DNA of 28,744 nucleotides, from positions 1 through 28,744 of the forward strand of contig JASBZF010000010.1 of the NCBI GenBank assembly GCA_029983625.1, given 5' to 3'. A model generated the notes under the pieces. That model saw nothing but the letters and a program-made list of their open reading frames with translations, did not search any database and was not told the origin of the DNA. Numbering within the stretch: the stretch's first letter is position 1; every line of letters begins with the position of its first letter. Both the position numbers and the translations under genes were made by a program. The stretch comes from Pauljensenia sp. (GTDB lineage: Bacteria; Actinomycetota; Actinomycetes; Actinomycetales; Actinomycetaceae). Positions 1 through 8,293 of this stretch are shown piece by piece.

Positions 1-82
1 CGCCCCCTCAGAGTCTCAATCAGCTCTTCGTGAGGAGCGTTCTTCTCACAAGAGGATTGTGCCCGTCACGCACGGGTGCCTA

Positions 83-541
83 TCATTCGGCGACGACGCG
101 AACTTTAAGTTTCGCGGCGACCTCAGGGTGCAGGTTGACGACGACGGTGTAGTCGCCGAGAGCCTTAATCGGATCGGCGATAATCACGCGGCGGCGATCA
201 ATCACTTTGTCGAGCTGAGCTTTGACAGCCTCGGCGATCTGCGCGCCGGACACGGCACCGAAGAGGCGACCAGTTTTGCCGACCTTGCTAGAAACAAGGA
301 CGGGAGCGGCGCCCTGGAGGAGGTCGCGCAGTTCGCGAGCCTCATCGACGGTGGCGATTTCGTGGCGGCGGCGGGCAGCGGCGATCTGGTCGATCTGCTT
401 TTGTGCGCCTTTCGTCCACTTGGTAGCAAAACCGCGAGGGACGAGGTAGTTACGGGCGTAGCCTGACTTGACCTCGACGACCTCTCCGGCGTTGCCGAGA
501 GTAGCGACGTCGCGGGTGAGGATGAGTTTGGTGGTAGCCAT
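83..541 (-). CDS. rplI: 50S ribosomal protein L9
   Basis: This 152-residue protein is the usual length for bacterial L9, which binds 23S rRNA near the base of the L1 stalk. The N-terminal domain is clear: it opens MATTKLILTRDVATLGNAG, followed by the L9 signature GYARNYLVPRGFA at about residues 27-39. A basic linker helix (roughly 41-75) leads to the C-terminal RNA-binding domain, which ends in LKVRVVAE. An AAGGA ribosome binding site lies about 8 bases upstream of the ATG. It is the last gene of the rpsF-ssb-rpsR-rplI operon, 19 bases after rpsR, so transcription from the rpsF promoter is expected. Nothing is unusual. Confidence 0.97.
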   Translation of the reverse strand: MATTKLILTRDVATLGNAGEVVEVKSGYARNYLVPRGFATKWTKGAQKQIDQIAAARRRHEIATVDEARELRDLLQGAAPVLVSSKVGKTGRLFGAVSGAQIAEAVKAQLDKVIDRRRVIIADPIKALGDYTVVVNLHPEVAAKLKVRVVAE

Positions 542-560
542 AATCTGTATCCTTCCCCGA

Positions 561-803
561 TCAGCGACCGGTCGACGAGTAGGGCAGAAGCGCCATCTCG
601 CGAGCGTTCTTCACAGCGCGGGCGATACGGCGCTGCTCCTGAACGGAGACGCCGGTGACGCGGCGGGCGCGGATCTTTCCACGGTCGGAGATGAACTTAC
701 GCAGGAGCGCGGTGTCCTTGTAGTCGATCGACTCGATCTTGGCCGACTTCAGCGGGTTGGCCTTCTTCTTGATGGGCTTGTTGCGAAGTTGAGGCTTCGC
801 CAT
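561..803 (-). CDS. rpsR: 30S ribosomal protein S18
   Basis: The 80-residue protein has the family core: IDYKDTALLRKFISDRGKI at about 26-44, then RARRVTGVSVQEQRRIARAVKNARE-type sequence, in which the RRVTG...Q..... IARA.K.AR pattern is typical of S18. S18 pairs with S6 on the small-subunit platform. There is no zinc-binding CxxC pair, so this is the cysteine-free form. An AAGGAGA ribosome binding site lies 5 bases before the ATG. It follows ssb in the operon, and a perfect GC hairpin lies in the gap. Nothing odd in the protein. Confidence 0.97.
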   Translation of the reverse strand: MAKPQLRNKPIKKKANPLKSAKIESIDYKDTALLRKFISDRGKIRARRVTGVSVQEQRRIARAVKNAREMALLPYSSTGR

Positions 804-821
804 GATGGTCTCCTTGGGTCC

Positions 822-840
822 GGGCGGGATTTTCCCGCCC
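822..840 (-). promoter_or_regulatory. Perfect GC-rich hairpin between ssb and rpsR
   Basis: A 7-bp perfect inverted repeat (GGGCGGG / CCCGCCC) with a 5-base A/T loop sits 19 bases before the rpsR start, inside the operon. No T-run follows, so it is not a standard intrinsic terminator. Inference: an mRNA-stabilising or processing hairpin, or a translational control element between ssb and rpsR. Confidence 0.5.
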
Positions 841-886
841 TACATGTGATGTCTGCATGGTCGATAGGGACGTGAGTCCACTTCGA

Positions 887-1432
887 TCAGAACGGCGGTT
901 CACCGAAGGGGGCGTCGCCCTGAACGGAGGGACGCCACGGATCATCAGCGGTACCGCCTGCTGGGGCGCCGTAGCTGGCCTGATTCGATGCACCGTAGGA
1001 GCCGCCCTGTGCGGCACCTGCACGGTTTCCTCCCTGATATCCACCGCGGCCTTGCTGAGAGCCGGAGCGTTCAGTACGCGACACCTGGGCGCGGGCCCAA
1101 CGCAAGCTGGGTCCGACCTCGTCCACGCGAAGTTCGACGACGGTGCGCTGTTGGCCATTGCGATCCTCGTAGGACCGTTGCACGAGGCTGCCCTGAACGA
1201 TAACGCGCATACCTTTTCGGAGCGTTTCGGAGATGTTCTCAGCGAATTCGTTCCATGCGGAGCAGCGCATGAACAGGGCGTTGCCGTCCTCCCACTGGTT
1301 AGTTTGCCGGTTGAAGGTGCTGGGCGTTGACGCGACGGTGAAATCGACGACTGCGGAACCGTTCGGTGTGAAACGGAGTTCCGGGTCGGCGGTGAGATTA
1401 CCGACGATTGTGATCTGGGTCTCTCGTGCCAT
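887..1432 (-). CDS. ssb: Single-stranded DNA-binding protein
   Basis: This is a 181-residue SSB. The N-terminal OB fold covers about residues 1-110: it opens with ITIVGNLTADPELRFTPNG, then FTVAST, then the FMRCSAWNEFAENISETLRKG segment and VIVQGSLVQRSYED. A Gly/Gln/Ser-rich disordered linker follows (about 115-165), typical of actinobacterial SSBs. The acidic C-terminal tip, DAPFGEPPF, is a variant of the canonical DDIPF tip that recruits partner proteins. A GAGGAGA ribosome binding site lies 5 bases before the ATG. SSB coats single-stranded DNA at forks. It lies between rpsF and rpsR, the common bacterial arrangement. Confidence 0.96.
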   Translation of the reverse strand: MARETQITIVGNLTADPELRFTPNGSAVVDFTVASTPSTFNRQTNQWEDGNALFMRCSAWNEFAENISETLRKGMRVIVQGSLVQRSYEDRNGQQRTVVELRVDEVGPSLRWARAQVSRTERSGSQQGRGGYQGGNRAGAAQGGSYGASNQASYGAPAGGTADDPWRPSVQGDAPFGEPPF

Positions 1433-1479
1433 TGCGTCTCCTCTTAGACGGTGAGATGAGGGAAAGGATGAAGCTGGAC

Positions 1480-1770
1480 TCAGTGGGCGTCGGGGCGCAG
1501 GAGCTTGGTGCGCAAGACGGCCTCATCGAGGCCCAAGCGACGGTTGAGCTCGAGCGCGACATCGGGAGTCGTTGTCATGGTGACGACGACGTAGATCCCC
1601 TCGGAGCGCTTGAGGATGTCGTAAGCGAGACGACGCTTGCCCCAGATGTCAACCTTCTCAACTGAACCACCGTTGGCGGTGATCGTCTCGAGGTGCTTAT
1701 CCATCATGGGGGCGACGGTGCGTTCGTCGATCGAAGGATCGAGGATCACCATCAGTTCGTAGTTACGCAT
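1480..1770 (-). CDS. rpsF: 30S ribosomal protein S6
   Basis: The protein is 96 residues when started at the internal ATG (MRNYELMVILDPSIDERTV), which matches family length and is preceded by AGGAGGTG at 1781-1788. A longer reading from 1830 adds 20 residues with no similarity to S6 and is rejected. S6 features are the N-terminal YELMVIL strand, the VDIWGKRRLAY segment and the YVVVTMTTTPDVALELNRRLGLDEAVLRTKLLR-type C-terminal half (short pieces: EVDIWGKR-like at about 50, RRLGLDE at about 80). S6 binds S18 on the 30S platform. It is the first gene of the operon and has a structured leader upstream. Confidence 0.96.
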   Translation of the reverse strand: MRNYELMVILDPSIDERTVAPMMDKHLETITANGGSVEKVDIWGKRRLAYDILKRSEGIYVVVTMTTTPDVALELNRRLGLDEAVLRTKLLRPDAH

Positions 1771-1780
1771 ATTGCGTACC

Positions 1781-1880
1781 CACCTCCTATGGTCTTTGCG
1801 GTCACGGACGGTCCGTGACAGGAGGGTCATGTGTGCGGAAGGCTCTGAGCCTCCCTTGGAATCACCTCACGGGTGCGAGG
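1781..1880 (-). promoter_or_regulatory. Hairpin-rich leader of the rpsF operon
   Basis: Just upstream of the S6 ribosome binding site are three successive inverted repeats. A 19-base perfect palindrome, GTCACGGAC-G-GTCCGTGAC, lies at 1801-1819. GGCTC-T-GAGCC and a CCTC...GAGG arm pair lie between about 1838 and 1880. In many bacteria the S6:S18 complex binds a structure in the rpsF leader and represses translation; that this leader does so is inference. The remaining stretch to 2076 shows no gene. Confidence 0.45.
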
Positions 1881-2076
1881 ACAATCCAGATGAAAAGTCT
1901 AGTCGGATCAGACAGTGTGGACCAGTCCTTGCAGCGAGTCCTCGGCCACGTCAACGCTTGCTTCTCATCACATATACAAACGCGAATCCAAAGACCTCAC
2001 GCCCTCGATAACGAATTGCGGTAACGCATGTCGCGACTCGCACACCTTTCACGCATATTCACAGAGTGCGCGGACT

Positions 2077-3501
2077 TCAGCATGATTCCTCAGCGGCAGA
2101 TTTTGCACAGATTCCAAGAGGCCCCCGCTCTGAACGCCAGGTGCGGTACATATTGAATCCAAAGCGTGCGCTCATATAGATAAGCCCGTAGGCCGCCCAG
2201 ACACCGCCGACAACGACAGCGGGCCCACCACCTTTTACGCGGGCATATTCCACCGCAACGAGGGCGGGTATGAGCAGTAAAAGCTGCACGAGCGCAACTT
2301 TTGCAAAAAAGATGTTATCTCCCGCGCCAAGAAGAACACCGTCAAGCATGAAGACCACTGCGCTGATAGGCATTGCCAGGCAAGACACGAGAAGACCGAT
2401 GGTGGCGACCGGATGAACCGCAGGATCTGAGCTGAAAAGAAGCGGAATCCAAGGGGAGCTTACGGCGATGAAGACTCCGAGGAGGAGACCTGAAAAAATC
2501 CCTGATCGGGTCAGGATTCGCAGAAGTTCTTTTAACGCACTTTTTTCACCTTGACCGATTGCAAGCCCGACGAGTGATTGTGCGGCAATTGCCAAAGCAT
2601 CGAGAATAAAAGCGCAGAGGGTCCAGATCGTGAGAATGATCTGGTAGGAGGCAAGCGCTTCAGGGCCGATGTGGGAAACCGGCCAGATCGTCGCCAGCAT
2701 CGCAGCCCTTAAGGCGAGGCCGCGTATCACGAGGGGAGCGCCTTCTTTTGTGGCACCGAGGATTCCTGCTCCGCTCGGGGTCAGTGTGATGCCGACTTTT
2801 CGAGCTTGAGCGTTAAGGATCGCAAGGTAAACCCCTGCCATGAGGAGTTGAACGATCGAGGTTCCCAGTCCTGAACCTGCTACTCCCATACCGATCCCGT
2901 ACATGAGTGTGGCGTTCAGCCCGACATTGAGGATGGCTCCCAGGGTCGTCACGAGGAAAGGAGTTTGTGTGTCTTGAAGTCCTCGCAGGGTGCCCACTGT
3001 GGAAAATCCGATCAGCATACCGACGATGCCGGGAGCGCTGGCACGCAGGTAGGTGATCGCATGTTGTGCAACCTGAGGGTCAGGTGTCATGCGGTGGACG
3101 AGGGCGGGGGCGGCCCAGGCCAGCAGGAGCGCACTGATTATTCCAAGTCCGAGGGCGAGCCAGGACGCATCTACACCGACTTGGAATGCTTTTTTCTTGT
3201 CGGATGCCCCGAGTGCTCGAGCGCTGAGAGAGGTTGTGGAGTAGGCGAGGAAGATGAAGAGAACGGCGAGAGTTTCACGGATCTGTGAGGCCACAGATAG
3301 GGCTGCGAGCTGGGAAGTTCCCAGGTGGCCGACCATTGCGGAGTCGATGAGCATGAACAGCGGGTCGGCGACGAGGGCGCCCAATGCGGGGATCGCGAGG
3401 GTGAGGATGCGGCGAAGCAGATGTTGTGATGCGTCATTTTGACCTTCAAGTTCTCCTTGAAGGTCCACCGCTTCTCGTGAAGCTTCATCCACGAATTTCA
3501 T
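2077..3501 (-). CDS. MATE-family efflux transporter, DinF-like
   Basis: This is a membrane protein of about 474 residues with roughly 12 hydrophobic segments in two related halves, as in MATE cation/drug antiporters. The first helix carries the DinF-type signature LIDSAMVGHLGTSQLAALS; the segment TVGTLRGLQDTQTPF and the middle helix with ALAIAAQSLVGLAIGQG are also characteristic. A drug or metabolite antiport role is inferred from the family; substrate unknown. The ATG at 3501 (MKFVDEASREAV) is preferred because the 61 codons upstream are unlike a transporter and overlap DnaA-box DNA. A GTG two codons earlier behind GGAAAG is an alternative. It is divergent from dnaB, with the box-rich region between them. 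Confidence 0.9.
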   Translation of the reverse strand: MKFVDEASREAVDLQGELEGQNDASQHLLRRILTLAIPALGALVADPLFMLIDSAMVGHLGTSQLAALSVASQIRETLAVLFIFLAYSTTSLSARALGASDKKKAFQVGVDASWLALGLGIISALLLAWAAPALVHRMTPDPQVAQHAITYLRASAPGIVGMLIGFSTVGTLRGLQDTQTPFLVTTLGAILNVGLNATLMYGIGMGVAGSGLGTSIVQLLMAGVYLAILNAQARKVGITLTPSGAGILGATKEGAPLVIRGLALRAAMLATIWPVSHIGPEALASYQIILTIWTLCAFILDALAIAAQSLVGLAIGQGEKSALKELLRILTRSGIFSGLLLGVFIAVSSPWIPLLFSSDPAVHPVATIGLLVSCLAMPISAVVFMLDGVLLGAGDNIFFAKVALVQLLLLIPALVAVEYARVKGGGPAVVVGGVWAAYGLIYMSARFGFNMYRTWRSERGPLGICAKSAAEESC

Positions 3502-3867
3502 CTCCACTTTCTTTCCACATTCTGTGTACACAGCTGTGGACAATTCTGTGATGACAAGTGTCGGAAACGTGCGGGAAACCTGAGAGCAGTGTTCGTGTTC
3601 CCTCGGATGAGCGATGAGACTTATCCACAAAGCCTGTGGAAGAGACGCCCTGTTTTCCACATTCCGTCCCCAGGTTATCCCCATTCAACCAGAGGTTCAG
3701 AGTGCAGAAGAATACCTTCAAGGTTGTACTCTCGCGTGTACGTAACCCCTGCGTCCTCATTTCAGGTTGAAGACCTGAAGAAAGAAGGACCTCGGAACCA
3801 GCGTAGGTGCGCTCGCCCTCGTCAACGTGTGCGAGGAAGCGGGCAGCAGGAAAGGATGAGGAAAGAG
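3502..3867. promoter_or_regulatory. Divergent MATE/dnaB intergenic region with a DnaA-box cluster
   Basis: No gene is seen in this roughly 365-base gap. It contains two exact DnaA boxes, TTGTCCACA (complement, 3535-3543) and TTATCCACA (3621-3629). One- to two-mismatch boxes are CTTTCCACA (3511-3519), TCTTCCACA (complement, 3635-3643), TTTTCCACA (3653-3661) and TTATCCCCA (3675-3683). A perfect CTGTGTACACAG palindrome (3522-3533) adjoins the first exact box. The density equals that of the regions around dnaA. DnaA control of dnaB and/or the transporter, or titration of DnaA, is inference. Confidence 0.6.
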
Positions 3868-5208
3868 ATGTCCGAGGATTTTGGCCGTACACCGCCGCAA
3901 GACCTTGATGCGGAGATGTCCGTCCTCGGATCAATGATGCTCACAACTGACGCGATCGTCACCGTCACAGAAGAGATCCGTGGGGTGGATTTCTATTTAC
4001 CGAATCACGAGATCATTTTCGATGCGATCATCGATCTTTTCGGACAGAATGAGCCCGCTGATGCGATCACCGTTGCAGGCCACCTCCAACGGACGGGCAC
4101 TTTAACGAAAATCGGTGGTGCCGCTTATCTTCATACCCTCATCGCTTCCGTACCGACTGCTGCGAATGCCGGATATTACGCACGCATTGTTCGTGAAAGA
4201 GCCATCATGCGCCGATTGGTCACTGCGGGCACACGCATCGTTCAGCTCGGCTATGCAGACGCGGGCGGTGAAGTTGAGGAGATTGTCGAGCAAGCTCAGT
4301 CTGAAATCTACGCGGTTTCTTCGGAGCGTTCGTCAAAGGATTACGTGTCCATGGAATCCATGGCGCACAGTTTGCTCGAACATCTTGAGGACATCCAAGA
4401 GTCGAAGGGTAAACTCCAGGGTGTTCCCACGGGATTTAGTGATCTGGATGCCCTCACCCAGGGTTTGCACGGTGGTCAGATGATTATCGTTGCTGCGCGT
4501 CCCGCGATGGGCAAATCAACGCTTGCTCTCGATTTTTGCCGCTCCGCATCGATTAAACACGGGATCACTTCGCTTATTTTCTCCTTGGAGATGAGTCAAC
4601 AGGAGATCGCGATGCGTATGGTTTCTGCTGAATCTGGGGTGTTCCTGTCAAAAATGCAGTCGGGTTCAATGACTGATAAGGACTGGAGGCGCGTATCGGA
4701 AACGATTGCCAAAATCGCGAGCGCGCCGCTTTATATTGATGATTCAGCGAATATGACGATCACTGAGATTCGGGCGAAGTGTCGCCAGTTGAAGCAGCAG
4801 CATAATCTCGGGTTAATCGTTGTGGACTATCTTCAGCTCATGACGAGTGGTCGTCAGGTTGAGTCTCGTCAGCAGGAAGTTTCAGCAATGTCGCGTAATC
4901 TTAAACTTCTCGCTAAAGATATTGATGTTCCTGTTGTTGCTGTTGCGCAGCTTAATCGTAATTCTGAGTCACGTAATGATCGTAAGCCGATGATGTCGGA
5001 TTTGCGTGAGTCGGGTTCGCTTGAGCAGGATGCGGATATCATTATGCTTCTTCATCGCCCGGAGTACTACGATAAGGAAGATCGTCCCGGTGAGGCTGAC
5101 ATTATTGTCGCCAAGCATAGGAATGGTTCAACAGACACGATTCGCGCTCTTTTCCAGGGGCATATGGCGCGTTTCGTCAACTACACGGGACGAGAAGAGC
5201 CACAATAA
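3868..5208 (+). CDS. dnaB: Replicative DNA helicase DnaB
   Basis: The protein is 446 residues, in the DnaB range. The N-terminal helical domain begins PPQDLDAEMSVLGSMML and includes YLPNHEIIFDAI and the linker up to about residue 170. The RecA-like motor has Walker A (ARPAMGKSTLALDF, about 206-219), the FSLEMSQQEIAMRM segment, Walker B (LIVVDYLQLM) and the C-terminal SGSLEQDADIIMLLHR motif. No intein is present. Starts at 3868 and 3856 are both possible: AGGAAAGG precedes 3856 and a second AGGAAAG precedes 3868. Longer N-terminal readings do not resemble DnaB. DnaB unwinds the fork; its probable loader, DciA-like DUF721, is encoded at 15137-15868. Confidence 0.96.
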   Translation: MSEDFGRTPPQDLDAEMSVLGSMMLTTDAIVTVTEEIRGVDFYLPNHEIIFDAIIDLFGQNEPADAITVAGHLQRTGTLTKIGGAAYLHTLIASVPTAANAGYYARIVRERAIMRRLVTAGTRIVQLGYADAGGEVEEIVEQAQSEIYAVSSERSSKDYVSMESMAHSLLEHLEDIQESKGKLQGVPTGFSDLDALTQGLHGGQMIIVAARPAMGKSTLALDFCRSASIKHGITSLIFSLEMSQQEIAMRMVSAESGVFLSKMQSGSMTDKDWRRVSETIAKIASAPLYIDDSANMTITEIRAKCRQLKQQHNLGLIVVDYLQLMTSGRQVESRQQEVSAMSRNLKLLAKDIDVPVVAVAQLNRNSESRNDRKPMMSDLRESGSLEQDADIIMLLHRPEYYDKEDRPGEADIIVAKHRNGSTDTIRALFQGHMARFVNYTGREEPQ

Positions 5209-5279
5209 ATCGCTTGTTACTTTTATATGTGCGTATCGCTCAGGCCGTCACATAATCGGAATGACTGGGACGCAAGTAT

Positions 5280-5307
5280 TTCAACTCCAGAACCCGGTGT
5301 ATACAAT
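5280..5307 (+). promoter_or_regulatory. Candidate promoter of the MmeI-like gene
   Basis: TTCAAC and TACAAT are separated by 16 bases, with the -10 hexamer matching 5 of 6 consensus positions. It lies about 60 bases before the start codon and after the end of dnaB, so the restriction-modification gene probably has its own transcript. Confidence 0.4.
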
Positions 5308-5367
5308 AGACGTCTTCACTGTCGTTTATCCTTTCAGAGGTGATACTCATGGGTGAGGAGTGGGTGG

Positions 5368-8160
5368 ATGACTGAAAACTACGCGGTGCGGGAGCGTGGT
5401 CGGGTTGAGCGGGCGAAGGTGTTCGCTGCGAAGTGGGTTGGGCGGGGTTATGAGAAGGGGGATACTCATTCTTTTTGGTTGGAACTTTTGCGTGATGTTG
5501 TGGGGATGGAGGATGTTACTACTCATGTTCGTTTTGAGTCGCCCACTTCTGGGCGCGGGTTTATTGATGTCAGTATCCCTGATGCTAAGACCATTATTGA
5601 GCAAAAGTCTGTCGGTGTAGATCTGGACAAACCTGAGCTGCGTCAAGGAGTCCTGGTGACGCCTTTTGAGCAGGCTAAGCGTTATGTGGATTCAATGAGG
5701 AACTCTCAGCGTGCTGACACGATCATCGTTTGTGATTTCAATGTTTTCCGTATCCACGATCTTGACACAGAAAATCCCGCTGAGAACTACACGGAGTTTC
5801 ATCTGGCAGAACTGCCTGAACAATTCCATCTGCTTGACTTCCTCGCTGATCCGCAACGCAGCCGTCAGGCACGTGAAGAGCGGGTCTCGCTAGAAGCTGG
5901 GGCTTTGATTGGCCGACTCTACGAAATGCTGCGCGCCCAGTATGTTGACCCAGATTCTGCCTCCAGTCGTCATTCGCTCAATGTATTGTGCGTCCGGCTG
6001 GTGTTTTGCCTGTTCGCTGAAGATGCTGGATTGTTCCCCAAAAACGCCTTCTACCACTATCTCAAAGGCTTACCAGCTGCTTTGGTGCGCGGAGCATTGA
6101 AGGAACTCTTTAGCCATCTGCACTCCGCACCTGAAGACCGTGACCCTTATGCTTGTGCCCAGCTCAAAGAGTTCCCCTACGTTAATGGTGGCTTGTTCGA
6201 GGGGGATGTGGAAATCCCTAATTTCACCGAAGAAATTCTGGAGGTTTTGTTAGAGGAGGTCAGTAGAGGGACGAACTGGGCTGAAATCTCCCCCACCATT
6301 TTCGGTGGTGTTTTCGAGTCCACGCTGAACCCGCAGACTCGCCGTGTTGGGGGTATGCACTACACCTCCCCCGAAAACATCCACCGGGTGATCGACCCGT
6401 TGTTCCTGGACGACCTAACCAATGAACTCAACGCGATCCTCACCGACACCAACTTAGGACAGCAAGCAAAGCGCAACCGGTTAAAGAAATACCACAACAA
6501 GCTCGCCAGTCTGCACTTCTTTGATCCGGCTTGCGGTTCGGGCAACTTCCTCACAGAGACCTACACATGTATGCGTCGCCTGGAGAACAGGGTGCTTTCC
6601 GAACTGATGAACCACCAAGGTGTTTTCGGCTTCACCCCTGAAGACTCGCCGCTGAAAATCTCTTTGTCCCAGTTCCACGGCATTGAAATTAACGACTTCG
6701 CTGTCAGCGTGGCGACCACCGCCTTATGGATCGCAGAACTGCAAGCCAACGCTGAAGCACAATCCATCGTCTATCAAATCATCGAAGACCTACCCCTTAA
6801 AGACAGCGCACACATCGTCCTTGGCAACGCCCTCAACATCAACTGGTCTAAGGTACTGCCACCGGCTCAGTGCGACTACATCATCGGAAACCCGCCCTTC
6901 ATCGGCTACTCAAACCTCAACCCAGAACAAAAAACCGACCGCCTGCGAGTCCTCGGCAAGAACGGCGGCATACTGGACTACGTGGCCTGCTGGTACAAAA
7001 AAGCAGCCGACTACATGAAAAACACGCCCATTCAAGCCGCACTAGTATCCACAAACTCAATCTGCCAAGGCCAACAAGTTCAACCCCTATGGCAACCATT
7101 ATTCAATCAGGGATTGCACATCAATTTCGCCCACCGCACTTTCGTCTGGTCCTCAGAATCAAGCGACCAAGCGCACGTCCACGTCGTCATCATCGGATTC
7201 GCATACCAAGAAAAACCCACCAAACACCTATTCCAACACCACAACAACACCACCACAAAACACAAAGCCACCCACATCAACGCATACTTACTAAACGCCC
7301 CACACACCTTTATTGTCCGACGTTCTCGACCATTGAGCGATGTCGCACCTATGGTGGCGGGAGGGAAACCAAGCGACGGTGGTTTTCTGATCCTCAATTC
7401 CAAGGAACGAGGAGAGCTCCTACGCGCGCAACCCGAGATCGAGCCGTGGATTCGTCGCTATTCAATGGGTGCAGAGTTCATTAATGGTATTGACCGCTAC
7501 TGCCTATGGCTGGCAGATTGTCCACGGCAAGTCTGGGCGGCTATGCCAGAAGTTGTCGATCGAGTGCGCGCCGTGCAACACGCGCGCGCAGAGTCCCCCA
7601 AAGAAGCAACCCGTAAAAAGGCGGAGACTCCGTGGCTGTTTGATGAAATCAAATATCGGGGCGAAGGGCCTTATTTAGCCATCCCGAAGGTGTCCTCCGA
7701 ACGGCGTAAGTACATCCCCATTGGTTTCGTCACCGACGGAATGATCCCCGGCGACAAGCTGTTCTTTATACCCGAGGCTACGGTTTACGACTTCGGCATC
7801 ATGACCTCACGAGTACACAACGCCTGGATGCGAGTAGTGGCTGGCCGATTAGAAAGCCGATACAGCTATGGAAATACCATTGTTTATAACAATTTCATCT
7901 GGCCACAAGACAATGATGCCCAACGACAGCTAATTGCTGAGGCCGCCCAAGGCGTACTTTCCGCCCGTGAAATCTTTTCAGGTACATCCTTAAAAGATCT
8001 TTATGATCCAGACAAGGAATTCATTTATCCCGAACTTGTCAAAGCCCACAGGACACTCGATGCTGCGGTAGAACATGCCTACGGGCTTGACCCTGAGTGC
8101 ACAGAAGAGGAGATCGTCGCTCACCTATTCAAGCTCTACACCCAAGCCACAAAAGATTAA
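5368..8160 (+). CDS. MmeI-like Type IIL restriction-modification enzyme (nuclease and adenine methyltransferase in one chain)
   Basis: This 930-residue protein fits the MmeI family, single polypeptides that both cut DNA at a distance and methylate one strand of an asymmetric site. The N-terminal PD-(D/E)xK nuclease shows FIDVSIPDAKTIIEQKS, with candidate metal residues Asp67, Glu78 and Lys80 (D-x10-ExK). A helical spacer follows to about residue 370. The gamma-type N6-adenine methyltransferase has motif I DPACGSGNF (386-394) and motif IV NPPF (508-511). The region after about 640 should hold the target-recognition domain and C-terminal helices. The start at 5368 sits 7 bases after GAGGAG; a GTG at 5353 overlaps that site. 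No partner subunits adjoin. Base composition shifts sharply along the gene, a sign of transfer or mosaic origin. Target sequence unknown. Confidence 0.88.
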   Translation: MTENYAVRERGRVERAKVFAAKWVGRGYEKGDTHSFWLELLRDVVGMEDVTTHVRFESPTSGRGFIDVSIPDAKTIIEQKSVGVDLDKPELRQGVLVTPFEQAKRYVDSMRNSQRADTIIVCDFNVFRIHDLDTENPAENYTEFHLAELPEQFHLLDFLADPQRSRQAREERVSLEAGALIGRLYEMLRAQYVDPDSASSRHSLNVLCVRLVFCLFAEDAGLFPKNAFYHYLKGLPAALVRGALKELFSHLHSAPEDRDPYACAQLKEFPYVNGGLFEGDVEIPNFTEEILEVLLEEVSRGTNWAEISPTIFGGVFESTLNPQTRRVGGMHYTSPENIHRVIDPLFLDDLTNELNAILTDTNLGQQAKRNRLKKYHNKLASLHFFDPACGSGNFLTETYTCMRRLENRVLSELMNHQGVFGFTPEDSPLKISLSQFHGIEINDFAVSVATTALWIAELQANAEAQSIVYQIIEDLPLKDSAHIVLGNALNINWSKVLPPAQCDYIIGNPPFIGYSNLNPEQKTDRLRVLGKNGGILDYVACWYKKAADYMKNTPIQAALVSTNSICQGQQVQPLWQPLFNQGLHINFAHRTFVWSSESSDQAHVHVVIIGFAYQEKPTKHLFQHHNNTTTKHKATHINAYLLNAPHTFIVRRSRPLSDVAPMVAGGKPSDGGFLILNSKERGELLRAQPEIEPWIRRYSMGAEFINGIDRYCLWLADCPRQVWAAMPEVVDRVRAVQHARAESPKEATRKKAETPWLFDEIKYRGEGPYLAIPKVSSERRKYIPIGFVTDGMIPGDKLFFIPEATVYDFGIMTSRVHNAWMRVVAGRLESRYSYGNTIVYNNFIWPQDNDAQRQLIAEAAQGVLSAREIFSGTSLKDLYDPDKEFIYPELVKAHRTLDAAVEHAYGLDPECTEEEIVAHLFKLYTQATKD

Positions 8161-8164
8161 CACC

Positions 8165-8260
8165 ATGAAAATCGAAGACGCCGCAGTGTTCATCGCACGC
8201 ACGCCTAGGCTGCATCCCCAGGACGCACATAACAAAGCGCTCACAGTTTACAGCAATTGA
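8165..8260 (+). CDS. 31-residue hypothetical ORF, possibly a gene fragment
   Basis: An ATG four bases after the MmeI-like stop opens a 31-codon frame starting MKIEDAAVFIARTPRLHPQD. The first 20 residues look like the start of a folded protein, and the frame then ends abruptly. No good ribosome binding site precedes it. I do not recognise it. It could be the amputated 5' end of a gene that once followed the restriction enzyme, or a chance frame. Confidence 0.3.
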   Translation: MKIEDAAVFIARTPRLHPQDAHNKALTVYSN

Positions 8261-8293
8261 CCGCGCTGGCCACAGTACAACTTCTTCTCACCT

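Noticed and set aside
55..82. Hairpin after rplI as a terminator
   Set aside because: The stem (CCCGT/ACGGG) is only five base pairs and no T-run follows on the minus strand.
697..1158. 153-codon minus-strand frame across ssb and rpsR
   Set aside because: It overlaps two well-defined genes out of frame.
6870..7484. 204-codon plus-strand frame inside the MmeI-like gene
   Set aside because: It results from the A/C-rich composition in an alternative frame; the main frame carries the NPPF motif.
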